Source: Pomacea canaliculata (taxonomy: Eukaryota > Mollusca > Gastropoda > Architaenioglossa > Ampullariidae). Taken from it: a DNA stretch of 64,000 nt. The DNA is taken from contig NC_037593.1 in assembly GCF_003073045.1 (NCBI RefSeq), positions 17,846,725 to 17,910,724 on the forward strand, in the 5' to 3' direction. This document shows, piece after piece, positions 38,508 to 51,200 of this stretch (positions are counted from its first letter, which is position 1; each line of letters begins with the position of its first letter). Position numbers and translations under genes: made by a program. Below the pieces are notes generated by a model that made no database searches, had not been told where the DNA came from, and saw only the letters and a list, made by a program, of their open reading frames with translations.

Positions 38508-39468
38508 CTAACTGGTAGACAGATCTTGTAGGCCTTCTGATAGGGTTTCTTCGGAAGAGTCTGTCAATTTTCTGAGCTGGAATGCATGTTGAACTTCTGG
38601 AGGCAGTGCACAGGAGCCATCCCAGTGTGCTTCGTGGAAACTATGAGACTGCAAAGTTAAAGAAAAAAGAAAAAAAAAAATCAATGACGAAAAAAAAATA
38701 GTTTCAAACACAGGGATGAAGAAGATATTTTTATGAATTTCTTTTAACTCCTTTGCCTTCCCAATGCTTACACACACACCCACACCCCATTCATGAATGC
38801 ATTCATGTTTGTGGACACAACTGTACATACAAACATTTCATGAATAAAAAAGTGTCTATAGTGCAGACTAACTAACCATCTACTTTGCAGTAAAAAACAT
38901 TGATATTTTTTCAAAATGTAACTGCACTTACAAGTTTGATGTTTCTGGTCCATTGACTTCCACACTGTCCATCACAAACTGGGCAAGCACGTTGTAGAGG
39001 AAACCCACCGCATTCATGGCAGCCCACACGGAATTTGTTGTCATACCAGCACTGCCCACACCTATAAAACATCGTGAGAGAAACACAAGAGGATAAATTA
39101 CTAAATAAGACTTCAGCAACTTTTCAAGAGTTACCAACGGCATTAATGGTGGATATTAGTAAATTCACAATCAGGATGTAGAATTAAGGGAACTTATATT
39201 TCAGATTTCCACTATGACTCATCATCCAACCATAAGTCAAAGGTCTAATGTTTATCTTTACAGTCTTTTATCAACCAGTCTTTATATTTTTCTTCCTTTA
39301 GCCTGTTCTCATGGGGAAAAAAAAACCACTTCCCCGGCATTTTTTTAATTGTCAAGAAGACAAAGAAATGTAGTCATCTGTCAAGACTAAAATTTCGTGA
39401 AATGTAAGTTCTCCTCATGAACGAGACTTGACAGCCATGTGATTAAAACAGCGGTGAGGTGAAGAATC

Positions 39469-39508
<40 letters not shown>

Positions 39509-42500
39509 TTTTTTTATATATAACATTTATTTTGTCTCACAGATACATGAAATAGAAATTACAATATCTTGCAATATAATACAGTCATATGCACATAAGG
39601 TATCAATCATTCGTTCGTTCCAGAGGTTGAAAAGAAATCGCCTGCAGGCAGTCCATTAGTACAAGTACAAGTACATAGTGATGATGATTACGAGGATGAT
39701 TATGAATGATTACGAGGATGATGATTGAATGATTGATTTATTGGCTGGAGGATTAGCAAAACAAGTATTTAGATTACAATAAACGCTTGGAGACATCACA
39801 GTGCAGACTCAATCATGCTGTTGTGATTGCAAAATTTTTTAACAGAGAACCTCCATCTTCATTGGTTGCATACCACAAACTGCAAAACAATTTCCAGAAA
39901 TGTGCAGTTTGTTCCAGCATAACTCAGAGTTTGACTGACACAAAAACTGCAGCCATACTGTTCTCACAAAAACTTGTTTCTCCTTTGTACAAAAATTATC
40001 TTTCACACAAGTTCAGCAAATGTATATATATGTATATATCAAAAGTAGGAAAAAGCTTTAGTAAAAAGCTGAAAACAATTGTTCGATCTAGTCATTACAC
40101 GACAGTAACTACACCCTCACTATGTAGGAATGTTTGCATAATAGAAATTTACAAATTTATTTAATCTCGAGGCAACAGCCAACAAACTGTTATTCAGAGC
40201 AATAATAGCAAGACCCATTTTTGTTCACAGCAGCTAACCATGAAGAACCAAAATATTTTCTATATAAAACAGCAATTTTTAAACAATGAAATATCACACC
40301 AATTGTTCAGTTATACTTTACTTGTGAAACTGTACAGGCAAAGTAATTTTTTTTTTTTTTATTATTAAGCAATACATAAACAATGAACATGTGCACATAA
40401 ATTCAACAAATTCAACAATTTTAAAAATACATCTATCTGTTAGACAAAATCCATAACTGAAGAGAAGAGATAGAGCGGGAAGGAAAAAAAAAAGAAAAAG
40501 AAAGAAAGAAAGGTGTCCACTTGGCTAGTGTTAGATTAATATGTTGCACCATGCAATTTACATTAAACAACATAGTCGTGAAATTATATATTTCCAGATA
40601 AACTCATAAAATTCTTATAATCAGCCCAGCTTATTATAAATTCATGCAATTTCATATTAACAAGTGCACTAAATTCCTCAATCTTGTATTTTCTATTTAG
40701 CTGTAGCATAAAAACTCTTAAGTCTGGCTGTTTCTTCTCTATTTTACATTTATAGATAAACCACTTTGCTTCTAGTAGTATATTCTCTAACGTCTTATCT
40801 ATTGGACAGTTTGCTTCATATCCAAATAGTATTACAGATTCATTAAGTGCTAATTTATTATTTTTAGGGCATTTTTCTCTTATTGCTTTTTTCTAGGCTT
40901 GTCCAAAATAATTTGGTTTCCTTACAGCGCCAAAATAAATGTTCAATTGTCTCCCTTTCCTTGCCACAGAAAGTACATTTATTATTAACTTCTACCCCAT
41001 ATATTCTGCCAGGGAGTTTGTACCTAGAATTCTGTGTGTAATTCTGCACTGAAACCATCTCAGTTTAATATCTTCTATTCCTTGAACCTTTGAAAATATT
41101 ATTTTCCAGGGTAATTGAACCCCCATTTTATTTTCCCATTTTTCACAACATTTGGGCCTGATTGTACTTTCTGTCAATATTTCGTAATAATATTTGGAAC
41201 CTTTCTTTATAGAATTAATTAGTTTAATAGCTTTTGAAGTTTCTTGTGCAGTGTTGTTCCTAATTGTAATGCCCACTGACTGTATAAATTTTTTAATTAT
41301 TTTTGCACATCCCATATATGTAACTATATCTATTGTTGTTCCATACTTGGCATTAATTCCATCCAGGGACAGAAGTACACCAGATTCATTATAAAAATGT
41401 TTAATTCTATATAACCCTTTACTAACCCAGTTTTTAAAGAAAATAACATTCTTGCCAAGCTGAAATCTACTGTTTAAATGTATTGGTTCTGCCATCACCT
41501 CCTCTAATGTTTCTGGCTTGACATAATAATAGAATTCCCATAAGCATTTAATACATCTTTCCAGAATTTATTTTTATGTTGTGTGTCAAAGTACACATTT
41601 GGGCCATATTTATCAATATCTACGAGTTTTGGGTATGTCTTTATCACTACATCTTTCCATTTATGTTCAGTGACATTTAGCTTTTTAATCCACATCAGCT
41701 TTAGCGCTTTTATATATTGATAAATGTTGGGTATACTTAAGCCCCCATTACGAACAGTTTTCACTACAACTTTCCTGTTTATTCGATCAGGTTTTCCATC
41801 CCACACAAAGTTAAAGCATTGCTTTTGAAGTTCTTGTATATCTTGGATAGGGGGATTGGGTAGCAGTATCCATAAATAAATTAATTTTGATAGTATTAAT
41901 GATTTTAATACAGCCACTCTTCCCATTGGAGTAATAACTCGTTTAAGCCAGGATTTCATTAAATTCCTTGTTTCAATATATTTTTCCTTAAAGTTTAGAG
42001 TGTAACATGTTTCTAACTTAGTGCTTAGCCATATCCCTAATATTTTAAATTCTGATGGATTCCATTTAAACTTCAGGTGTGGGGCATATTTTATGGGTGA
42101 ATTTTTTCTATTTCCTAGCCAGATAGCTTCTGTTTTTTCAAAATTTATCTGTAGTCCTGACATTCTAGTGTATTTATTTAATGTAATCAAAGTGTTATTA
42201 AACGATACTTCATCGCCCTCCATAAAGATTTGTGTGTCATCGGCAAACTGTAATATTTTATGTTCTTTTTCATTTATTATAATACCTCTTATATTAACAT
42301 TCTTCCTTATCATTACTGCTAGGACTTCAGCACAAAGTATGAATAGGTATGGTGATATTGGATCCCCTTGCCTACATCCACGTTTTATTTCAAACCAATC
42401 TGATAGTCTTCCATTAACCATAACCGCTGACTTAATGTTTTGGTAGAATGTTTTTATCCAGTTACAGATATCAGTCCCAAATCCAAGTGTCCTTAATACT

Positions 42501-43841
42501 TTGTGCATAAAGGACCAGTCTATGGTATCGAACGCTTTCTCATAATCCAAACTAAGCAATAAACCTGGTAGATTTTTGTGGTCAAGGTAAACTATCAGGT
42601 CATATATGAATCTAATATTGTCCCCAATGTATCTATTAGCCATAAATCCTGTTTGGTCATCCGCGACCAGTAATGGAAGTACTTTTTTAATACGCGTGGC
42701 TATACATTTTGAACCTATTTTATAGACTACATTTAAGAGCGATATCGGCCGCCAGTTTTTAATAAATTCTCTAGCCTTGTCACCCTTAGGTATACAAGTA
42801 ATGAGTCCTTCCTTCTGAGGATGTGAAAGTTCCCCATCTCTGAAGGCCTCGTTAAGTGACCTTATGATAAATGACCCTAATTTCTTCCAAAAAAACTTAA
42901 AAAATTCTGCTGTAAATCGTTTGTATTTTGAGGCGAAGAATCAACTGTATTTTGCGCCAAAGTCGACTCCGAAAATAAATTTGTGGATTTATAAGAGGCA
43001 TGAAAAATAAATTTGTGGTAATATTTTATCGATGTAAGGACTTGTAAGGGTCACTGAGAAAATGTAAGGATGTGCGTGAGAAATTGTAAAAACCCATGGC
43101 AAATATAAGGACTTATAAGGCCTTACGTCGAAAATTCTCTACGTAAGAACTTGTAAGGATAGGTAAGGACCCTGCGAACCCTGTAAAAACTTACAAATGA
43201 CATGTTGCAATTCTGCGCTGATAGGCCTCTGACTGCATAATCTGTTCTACCTCATCTGTTGGTATTCCTCGACCTTGCAAACCTGGATTTGAATCCTTAA
43301 AGTACACTGTTGCTTTAGGACCACCCAGCACTTCATCAACTGTATACAAGAAAAGCAGTTTTGATACTGAAGTTACATTCTACAATTCATGGTACAACTT
43401 ACAATTTTTAAATACTGAGTGATGGTGCTTACATTCATTTTCTTCCTTTCTCTTTAAAGACAGATTTTAGTTTAGGTTTCCAAGCATCTAGTAGGTGTAG
43501 TGATTAGATTTCTCTCATCTTATTCTTAGAAAAACCAAACCCCATTTTCTGCTTCTATGTTTAAGACAACAAGATTTCCCCATATCTACTTTTGTATTAT
43601 AGTACATTCAACTAAGAGTGTAGAGAAGAATCATAATACAATTATCTGGTAAACTTAATCAAGTGCAAGCTTTTTATATTAATTATCCATGTTCAGATCT
43701 ATCTGACACTTCTTTCTGGCAGCTATTCTCACCCTCTTGCTCTGTTGCAGAACTTGCTACTTCCATGGCTTCATCTTCAGGCACCTCCAGCTCAACAAAA
43801 CCTTCATCAAACACAGAATCTTTTGCAGCCTCTGCCTCCAT
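38508..43841 (-). CDS. Small cysteine-rich protein, pinocchio type
   Basis: Four exons, 43733-43841, 43195-43339, 38932-39061 and 38508-38648 (phases 1, 2, 0), give 174 residues. The N-terminus is acidic (MEAEAAKDSVFDEGFVELE). Exons 2-3 hold a Cys-rich module with C83, C86, C89, C99, C102, C111, C114 and C118: CHLCGQCW, GCHECGGF, ACPVCDGQCGSQW. These paired CxxC groups look zinc-binding. The pattern CxxC...C.ECGG...CP.CDG.CG...W is what I recall of the insect pinocchio protein; that assignment is from memory. There is no signal peptide or membrane segment. The frame is fixed by splice phase: other frames of exon 3 are open but lose the cysteine pattern. Intron 2 (39062-43194) houses an L1-like LINE. 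Confidence 0.75.
39470..39507 (-). repeat. Poly(A) tract on the minus strand
   Basis: 38 T in a row on plus, followed by more T-rich and AT-rich DNA. It looks like the poly(A) end of a minus-oriented retroposed copy, but the body between 39510 and 40340 is not recognisable. Confidence 0.6.
40349..42920 (-). mobile_element. L1/Tx1-like LINE, 5' truncated
   Basis: Minus-strand ORF2 fragment. It begins near 42918 with RFTAEFFKFFWKKLG and proceeds through WRPISLLNVVYKIGSK, DDQTGFMANRYIGDN, LLLSLDYEKAFDTIDW, GCRQGDPISPYLFIL and the reverse transcriptase core FADDT (near 42226). It ends with a CTFCGKERETIEHLFWRC zinc-knuckle-like motif and a stop near 40590. Three frame breaks are visible, near 41535, 41015 and 40890. 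The endonuclease, ORF1 and 5' UTR are missing. A T run at 40349-40362 marks the poly(A) end. No clear target-site duplication was found. It lies in intron 2 of the pinocchio-type gene, in the gene's own orientation. Confidence 0.9.
43010..43190. repeat. Degenerate TAAGGACTTRTAAGG tandem words
   Basis: About seven variants of TAAGGACTTGTAAGG (for example near 43036, 43064, 43101, 43148 and 43162) abut the donor of exon 2 of the pinocchio-type gene. Origin unknown. Confidence 0.5.
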
Positions 43842-45268
43842 TCACCTATATTTCAATCTTTCCTATTTCTTCCAATGCTTTGTTACTCTGAAAAAAAATT
43901 ATTAGGAAAAAAGAAAAGAACATTACATTTTCTACTACTTACACTTAAACACAATTATCAAATTTTATATCTTGACTCTTAAATAATAATTAATTTGTCA
44001 CAAAGTATCAGAATTTATCTGTGAAAATGTGCATTATTGTAGAATGATTGACATGTTGTTTATTCCTGGTTACTCCTTGAGGAGCATAGGGCTGCACATG
44101 ACATGTTAGATGCAACATTTTACTTTGTTCCAGGGTGCCATAACTGAACCCGTTGTATACAGGCAGTCTGCATTACTGTATAATACAAAAAGTATCAAGG
44201 TGTTGACTAATCTCTAACTGCTATACGCTTTCAGACATCAATTTCCATAGGCTGTGTATATTATTTTTAATCCCAGAAAGCGCTTTGATTTCCAAGGTAT
44301 AGTTTTTTTTAAATTTAGTTATTATTTTTATTCTCTAATCATGCGAAAATTAATTTTGTACTTCCAAATTTTATGAGATGCATTGGCACGTGGAAATGCG
44401 TTTTTTTTCTGCGTAAGTGTATGAAATTCTGCATAGCAATCTGTCATCTCATATATGATATGTTTCCTTGCTTCGCGCAATGACTAGCAATGTGTATCGC
44501 AGCGATAGGACGAAAAATGTTTGACTAATCTTCATCAGATTAATTAAAATTACTTTTAAAATGAAGAATATCCTATTATTGTTTTCTATAGTCTAAACGT
44601 TTTCTGATTAGCCAACTGGTAATGAAAACAACACGCATTCTCATATTCATTAGAAATTAGTGATTAATAAGAATTCTTCTATTAAGACTGAGATCTCACT
44701 TAAGCACTCTTTATATTACATCTAAACACGCATGAACAGTGCCCCTTGTTACCTATTCATAAGTAAAATGTAGCAATTTCGTGCTTACTGTGGTTCCCTC
44801 AATGCTCACTTCTTCAACTGCACAAATTTTATGCTCTTCCTCGCCAAATATCCCCCATACTTGTTTACTACCGTAAAGTAACACATAAAACTTATCTAAT
44901 GTAACTGAATGCAAAAATAGCTTCATATTGCTAGTTAATTATCTAAACATTATATTCAACAAAGATACAAGACACATTTTTTAATTAGTCAGAATTAAGC
45001 AAACAGTATTTAATTGCGACATACTAATCGTTTTCAGCAATGAATGGCGCTGAATTTGATTGGACTCGCCCTCCCGGTTTCAGCAACGAGACTTCCAGTA
45101 GATCTCTCCACAGACGTGAATACGAGTTTATGATCTCTCTGCTCTCTATGGGGTGGGAGACCCCATAATATGTATTACTTGTCATTTCACAAACTTGGAG
45201 GTACGAGAAGTTAAAAAAAAAAATTTGTCAGCGTAGCGACCGACAGACAACACAATAGGATCAGAGAG
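43842..45268. promoter_or_regulatory. Intergenic region between divergent pinocchio-type and CtIP genes
   Basis: 1.4 kb between the two start codons. It is mostly AT-rich; the right end (about 45050-45200) is less so and has an ATTGG (CCAAT-box) at 45059. Neither a TATA box nor a non-coding first exon could be fixed. It may act as a shared promoter region. Confidence 0.35.
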
Positions 45269-48200
45269 ATGGAAGCTGCTTTGAAAGAAGTTTTTAATGT
45301 GCATAGAAACGTCGTACGCGGTTAGTTATTGAAAAGTTTCTTTGTTCATCGTCATTATTGCCATTTGTTATTTTGATGCATGTAGTTCACATATTAGAAG
45401 TATTTAAGGTCTTTTGTGATCGTAGCAATAATAATGTTTAATGATTTATAATATCAAATTGATGATATTGATAGATACACGACGAGTTTGCACTTAATCG
45501 CACGTGTGGGTGCAACGAGACCCAACGACCTAGGAGGACTGTGCGTGAACCGACCCTCCTTATGGTATGTCCATAGGCAGACACTTGGTATTGTGGTGCT
45601 GCTGAATGGGCGTCTTCTACTGAACATATATGTCTCGATTGATTAACATACATTTTCGTGCATTTGTAGGTCGTTGGGTCTCGTTACATAGGCCCTTCCT
45701 TTCGCCTACAGTTTACTGCATATTTGTGAAATCGGTTATAAGTTATATACATGTTTTATTACCCAGAATTGCGAGCACAGTTACAGAAGAAAACAGATGA
45801 AAAGGACGAAATGGAGAAAAGGCATGTTTCATTGTTGAACATGGATTAATTTTTACCAAAAAAGCTGAAGATAGTATCTTTATTATAACTTTCTCAAAGG
45901 GACTGCCATATTATAGCATTCAGTTTAGCTATTTAGGTTATATAAATTTGTTTTTATATCTAAATTAACTCCTTTTTGGGTAAGTAAATAGTTAATAGCC
46001 ATTTGAAACCATGGTAACTTACATTACATCATATTGAATCTTGGGCTCAACAGAATGTTTCTTTAGTGTTTAAAGAATTAATTTAGTGTTAAAAAAAGTG
46101 GACTATGTTTTTAACCTCCCATTCTTGGTCAAGCACACTTGTATATACAATCTGATGATAATATTCAAACAAATCCAGTTACAACAGAAAATTACTTTTC
46201 ACATAAAAATTATAATACAATAGTAGTTTATGTAAAATGCTTTTTTTCCCATCAGTTGTATAATTTAAGGTATTGTTAAGGCTTTGAATAACTTTTTTTC
46301 AGGCTTGAAAAGAAGTGTTTTCAACTTCAGTGTGAAATACAGAACTTAAAAGAAAAGCAATGCTTGTTGACAGCACTGACAGCAAGATCTTTAACTGGGT
46401 CAGAATCATGAAAGTATCCTTAATGTCATAAATTCCAGAATTAATGGGTTTTGTTTATTTGATACTATTGAAATATTCAAATTAGTAACTCTTTGCCCTC
46501 TACCCACCTCACTTATACTGATATAAACTTTGTGATAGTGATAAATATGCAATGAGTTTGCACTTAATTATATGCAAGCTGGGCCCTGCCTTTCACTGTC
46601 CATATGGCTACATAGCTTGTAAAAAGGGATTTTTGTTTCAGTCCTCAGACTTCTGAGAACACTGTGACCAATGATACATCCTTTAACACTTCACACTCTG
46701 TGCTAGGTACGTTTAGGAGACTTATATTTGTGTTTGATCCTGAAAATTTGGGTTATGGCTTCTAACATCAACTTAGGTAAACAAATGACATCTTTTAAAA
46801 ACTAATTAATATGCTTTTGTAGCACAAGAATTGATAAAACTAGGTTGGTTATTATTAGTCATGATGTACTCTGCTATGTTTCATAATTTGCAATAATCAC
46901 AGCAAGTGTACAAACAATTAAATATTTTCAAACATATTGAAGATGTACATTGTACTCAAAAAGAAACATGCAGGGGATGCTGATAATAATTCAAGATTAA
47001 TAAGCTACCATGCTTAAAAGTAATCAAAAGGGAGGTCTGGTGGCTAAACAGTTAATCCACACATACAAATCGATGCAATTGAACAGTAACTATAAGAATG
47101 TTCATATCTGTGGTGCAAAGTGCATAGGAAGAGTCACCCTGGGCCATATTTATGAAATGGTAGTAAGTCATCTCTCAAGGGCATAAAAGCGAACTCGAGG
47201 AAAAATGTCCGAAGTTATCAAGCTGTGTCCAGATCCCTCAGATACTGCTTCCTGTTTTTTTTATACCAGGTCACCTTTTCCACTCTTTCATAACCACAGG
47301 GTCTGAGCACCGCTTATAATTCTGAAAACAGACACTTTTCCTTGAGTTCTCCATCTTGCCCCAGTGCAACAACTAACACTCACTTCCTAATTACCGCCAC
47401 CGTACAGTGAAAAAAACCCCTAGGTGCTTTGGGTTTTGATCTTGTCTTGGGCACACTGTTCTTTATCTGCATGTGGCACCTGTTTACAGGACCTGCTGCG
47501 TTGCTATGATATAGCCGTAAATGCTTGCTTGACATTAAGCACAAATGAAGTTATGTCAAGTGATATATTTAAGTCACTACTTGCTTTAGGAATGTGACAT
47601 TTTGAAATTTTTTGGATGCATGTGATATTCTGTACATCATGTCACATAAATTAAAAACATATCTGTTGCCCTTTACATTTGTATTGTATATTTTAATTTA
47701 ATTAAATAAATCGATGATGATTGTAGACTTCATGTACAACACAAAAGACCTTCCCCCATCAAAAAGAAAAAAAAAAAAATCATTGCAAGCTTTTTGTTTC
47801 ACATGTTGAAAGCTGCATATTTTTGTTTCAGAAATACAAGTAAAACCCCATGAACAGATGTTATCAGCCCTTGTGAATCATCAAAAACATTTTCTGGTGG
47901 ATAATTCGTTGGCTAAGGACAAACCCAATAACAGGTTTTTCTTCAATTTTAATATATTGAAGTGGCCTGATCTGATTACATACATGCGTTAGAAGTGTTT
48001 CTGACAGGTTTTATTAAATTTATGTGCATTTATTTTAATTACAGCTGATTATAAAACCAGTTTCGTTAAACATAGAAAAAGTGTTGGTAACAAGGCAGTT
48101 AGTGGAACATGCTTTTTGTCACATCCATTGAAAACTATTGTATTAATTCACTGTCTGTTATCAGCAAGAGTCCTGCTGAATTCCAAAAGAATATGAACAG

Positions 48201-51200
48201 AGGAGAAAGTCAGCGGTCCTCCTCCCTCCATAGTAGCGATGGCTTCAATGTGCACTCATCCAACACGCAGCCTTATTCTCTTAGCCATAAAAATCCTTTA
48301 GATGGTGCTCCATCAGGGAATGCGTTCTTAGCATCTGATGAAAATACAAATGTACACCAGAAAAACACCCGCATACATGATGAAGAAAAGAAAACTCTCC
48401 GAAGGAGACTGGTAGACAGTGGATGTAATAATTCAGCTTCCCATTTAACATGTGATTCAGATGCATCACAAACTGTGCATTTAAAGATGAAAAATAATGA
48501 AGTGACAGGAAAAGAAGGAGAAATAAATATTTCAGTGGAGTCAGTGAAGCCAATTAAAAATGACTTGACAGCTAACAAAATATCCAGCGCTGGCTCCAAG
48601 CTTCGTTTGACACGTAGTCGGTGCAAAAGGCAACATGATAAGGAGGTGGGTGTTGTTTATTATTGGTGGTAAATTTACATGTAATAGTACTTTAAACATA
48701 TCCAACAGAATGAATGTTTCAAATTTTAGTAATTTTAACATTGCTAACATAGAGACACATGGCTGCATAAGAGTACTTAGTATTATTTTTAAACAAGTTC
48801 TGTATCAAACTAATAGTGAATGTATATAACCAAGTCATACATACTTGATTTCATATTTGGGCTATTGAGCAGATACATTTCTAACTATAAACTGACTTCA
48901 AATGTTGATTAAAGGACGATTATTTGTCTACAGAATATTCCAGACAGCAAAAGATGCAAGGTGTCATCTATCAACAGCAATTTTTTACAAGAGAAGATAC
49001 CACAGCCAGTAAACTCTTTGTCTGCACCACAGATAATGCGCAATACATCTGATACAGCAAATCAGAAAGGATTTGAAGAAAAGGTTGCAACACAAACAAA
49101 ATGTGTACCACTAATGCCTAGTAAAAAAGAACTTAAAAAGAAGGAATCATCCACTGATAGCAATAAGAGAAAAGTTTTAGTACGTAACTCAGATCTTGTG
49201 TCTCAAGGTTTCAAGCCAGCCACAGTAGGTGATGCAACTACTTTTACAGACTGTGATGTAATAATTATTCCAGAAACTGTAGCAGGGGATTTAGAGAGTG
49301 AGGATACAACTGTTGCTGCAGACTGTGATATAACAGTTATTCCAGAAACTGTACCAGGGGATTTAGAGAGTGAGGATTCAAATGTAAGCAAGATTCATGA
49401 TGTCCAAAGTGAATATGTTTTTGAAGGAAAAGAAGTTTCTAAAACAAATGATGGTTCAAGCTGCAGGTTTACACAGTATGATTCTGTGGATCCCAACAAG
49501 CAAGTGGATGGTACCACTGAAAGCATTGTTTTTGATCGATCACATTCGGTGTCAAAATTGAATAGGTTTCAAAAGGTCATCTCTTGCTCTTCACTGGATG
49601 TTATTTCTCAAGAACCAAGACCGGTTAAACAAAGCTTGTCACTGGATATTATTTCTCAAGAACCCAGACCAGTTAAACAAAGCATACCATTGGATGTTAT
49701 TTCTCAAGAATCCAGACTGGTTGAACAAAGCATGTCACTGGATGCTATTTCTCAAGAACCCAGACAGGAAATACAAAACTCTCCAGTGTTCTTAGGTCAC
49801 AAACTTGATGTGGATGATTCTCCTTCTCTCTTTGATGCAGACCGTGAAGAGAAAAAGTCATCTTTTCGGACTACTTGCTTGAACGTTGTAGCAAATCAAA
49901 TAGATCCAAAGTATACTCCGCACACACATTCACCATTAACACCACAGAAAAGTCCTGATTCACCTTTCCTGCTTAGACGTCCATTGTGTAACATCCAGAA
50001 TTGCCAAAATTCTTTAAGCCTTCCCAGGCCTACAGAATCTATGAGTGACTCATCTCCATCCCAGTTTAAGTTTGGCCATAGAAAATTGACACTTGGATTG
50101 TCTAAAGGAAAGACAAAGGTTTCTAAAGAGGTATGCATTTAAGGTGTGCTCTTTTCTGCTTTGCTAATTTTTGATTTCCATATGTGTTTCTTGAAATCTA
50201 ATTAATATTTTCACATGTCAGCCATGAATCTAATAAAGTGACCAACAAACATTATCTGCATGACTGTTCATTTGTGCAGACATTACAGCTTGAGTAAAAA
50301 AGAAAGGAAAAAACCCAGAACAATCAAACTAATTGCAAACTTTGAAGAAAAATCAGTATTTTTAGTTTTGAATTCTTGGCTAAACTTTCAGAGATTTTTT
50401 TCTTTCTATCTTTAAATCATCTGCTTTTTATTCTTAAGACAAACTTGAAAAAGCTGGAGAATTGAGAACATATGTTGAAAGGGCTGATTTATTCATTTAG
50501 TTTTCTTTCCCATGTTTTATGGTACTATGATTGACCAGAGGCAACTGTCTGCTTCTAGGACTGTCATGATGTGACTCTAGATCCTAATCTTCATCAGTCA
50601 TTGCTAAAGGATGTGACTCAAGATAACTGCACAACTAAAACACCTCATTGCAGCATTCTGACAGCAAATGCAGAGCATCATAATAGTGATTCGCCAGTGA
50701 GAGATGCAACATATCTTAATGACAGCTTTGATGTGTAAGTCTACAACCATATAGTTGTATTTCTCATGTTGGCAACTGCATGGAAACTAAAAAATTTAGA
50801 GGTAATATGCATGTTTTGAGTAATACAATGTATGTAAAGGGATTTTTGCTCTTAGGAAAGAACTATTATAAAAAAATGATTAAACCAGTTTTCTGTTTTG
50901 ATGTGTACAGAGTGCCAAGGAAGTCAAAACGGCCTGAGTATGCATACAAAGAAGTGGTTAGGAAAAAGGATAAACGCAGACAATTGAATGGCTTCACTTG
51001 TCAAGAGTGCATCAAGGTACTATGACAAAGACCTGTTTCTTGTCAGATTTTATTCTGTTTTGTAATATAATAAAATCTAGAATTTTCTGATTTGGTAAGA
51101 TGAAATTTGTTCTGCTGGCCATAGGCTTTTGAGATAATGTAATGTAAATACAAATGCTACACTGTCTAAATTGATTTTAAATGTTTTATTTAGCATCTTA

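Noticed and set aside
38932-39143. Alternative frame of pinocchio-type exon 3 reading WAAMNAVGFLYNVLAQFVMD
   Set aside because: Splice phase from exon 2 selects the frame CGQCWYDNKFRVGCHECGG, which also joins exon 4 in its long open frame.
39787-40164. 125-codon plus-strand open frame
   Set aside because: No motif; lies between two poly(A)-marked retroposed stretches on the other strand.
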